Shown here one piece after another: positions 6,171 through 6,921 of a stretch of 6,921 nt of DNA. The position numbers were made by a program, and so were the translations under genes. Source of the stretch: Syntrophomonadaceae bacterium (GTDB lineage: Bacteria; Bacillota_D; Dethiobacteria; DTU022); contig PUNU01000221.1 of NCBI GenBank assembly GCA_003551865.1, positions 1 through 6,921 of the forward strand, written 5' to 3'. Below the pieces are notes generated by a model that was given only the letters and a program-made list of their open reading frames with translations, did no database searches and was not told the origin of the DNA. The stretch's first letter is position 1, and each line of letters begins with the position of its first letter.

Positions 6171-6921
6171 ATGCCTGAAGAAAATATGCCCCGGGATCTT
6201 GGCCGCCTGCAGTCGGCCCAGCAACAATTTTTTTACAGCGGAGCCACCCTGGATACTGATTTCAGGTTACAGGCCCTAAAGAACTTAAAAAGAGCTTTGA
6301 TAGAAAACGCAGGCAGGATAGCGGGGGCCCTGTCGGCAGATCTCCAAAAACCTTTGTTCGAAAGTTACGCCTCCGAGACAGGATACATAGTTAAAGAAAT
6401 AAACTTTGCTTTAAAAAACCTTCCCAAATGGGTTAAACGAAAAAAGGCCAGGAGCATCCTGGCCACCCTGCCTTCCAGGAATTATGTTATCAACGAGCCA
6501 TACGGCCTGGCCTTGATTATAGGGCCCTGGAACTATCCTTTTCACCTGACCCTCGCCCCCCTGGTAGGGGCGATTGCCGCCGGGAACTGCTGCCTGGTCA
6601 AACCCTCGGAAATAGCCGAAAACTCCTCGGCCTTGATAGCTGAAATCATCAATAAGACTTTCGAACATAACTATATCGCCGCGGTGGAAGGAGGCGTCGA
6701 TGTCGCCGAAGCTTTGCTGGAGCTTAGGTTTGATAAAATCTTTTTCACGGGCAGCCCGGCGGTGGGGAAGATTGTCATGGAAAAAGCGGCTCAAAATTTG
6801 ACCGAGGTCACTCTGGAACTGGGCGGGAAAAGCCCCTGCGTTGTTGACAGCAATGTTGACCCTTCCCTCTCTGCAAAAAGGATTATTTTCGGCAAATTTT
6901 TCAATGCCGGCCAGACCTGCA
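6171..6921 (+). CDS. Class 3-like aldehyde dehydrogenase (3' end missing)
   Basis: This is the N-terminal 250 codons of an NAD(P)+-dependent aldehyde dehydrogenase, which oxidises an aldehyde to a carboxylate through a cysteine thiohemiacetal. AGGGAG (6156-6161) lies 9 bases before ATG 6171. Visible motifs are GPWNYPF with N121, LVKPSE with K144, FFTGSPAVGK (Rossmann-fold NAD site, G194), LELGGKSP with the general base E216, and NAGQTC with the nucleophile C250, the last full codon. All are offset by exactly seven from mammalian ALDH3A1 (N114, K137, G187, E209, C243), so class 3 membership is likely and no insertions interrupt the domain. No signal peptide is seen; it is presumably cytoplasmic. 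It follows the transporter by 113 bases with no evident terminator, so co-transcription is plausible. About half of a normal 450-residue protein lies beyond the edge. The substrate is not deducible. Confidence 0.93.
   Translation, partial: MPEENMPRDLGRLQSAQQQFFYSGATLDTDFRLQALKNLKRALIENAGRIAGALSADLQKPLFESYASETGYIVKEINFALKNLPKWVKRKKARSILATLPSRNYVINEPYGLALIIGPWNYPFHLTLAPLVGAIAAGNCCLVKPSEIAENSSALIAEIINKTFEHNYIAAVEGGVDVAEALLELRFDKIFFTGSPAVGKIVMEKAAQNLTEVTLELGGKSPCVVDSNVDPSLSAKRIIFGKFFNAGQTC

Overview
The window looks like chromosomal DNA of an anaerobic or thermophilic Firmicute, perhaps of the Clostridia/Peptococcaceae type. This rests on roughly balanced base composition, strong purine-rich Shine-Dalgarno sites ahead of most genes, tightly packed operons and the protein sequences themselves. 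No rRNA or other marker is present, so the placement is an inference.

There are four protein-coding genes in two divergent groups around a 334-base intergenic region (4326-4659). The left group reads leftward. A 338-residue TPR-repeat protein (4325-3309) is followed after only 3 bases by a very large P-loop ATPase (3305 to the left edge, 1101 codons present, no stop reached). The ATPase has an intact Walker A, Walker B and sensor-like strand, and its N-terminus resembles the DUF6079 / PglY-BrxC-like giant ATPases, some of which are core parts of BREX phage-defence systems. No other BREX component is visible, and the operon runs off the left edge. A TPR protein translationally coupled to this ATPase is therefore the best candidate here for an incompletely described system.

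The right group reads rightward. It starts with a 12-helix MFS transporter of the GPH (glycoside-pentoside-hexuronide:cation symporter) type (4660-6057). After a 113-base gap without an evident terminator comes a class 3-like NAD(P)-dependent aldehyde dehydrogenase (6171 to the right edge, 250 codons present, cut immediately after the catalytic cysteine). Together they suggest uptake or export of an unidentified compound and oxidation of an aldehyde, but the substrate cannot be read from the sequence.

The intergenic region is the structurally richest part. It has an AT-rich promoter-like stretch for the TPR gene, an imperfect 28-base dyad (4394-4421), and a set of nested repeats just before the transporter gene: a 26-base direct repeat at period 27 with a 12-base perfect palindrome at its junction, inside a more degenerate repetition that copies the Shine-Dalgarno-like segment three times. 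C-runs in the repeats can pair with the transporter's ribosome-binding site. No tRNA, rRNA, CRISPR array, transposase or intact insertion sequence was seen.
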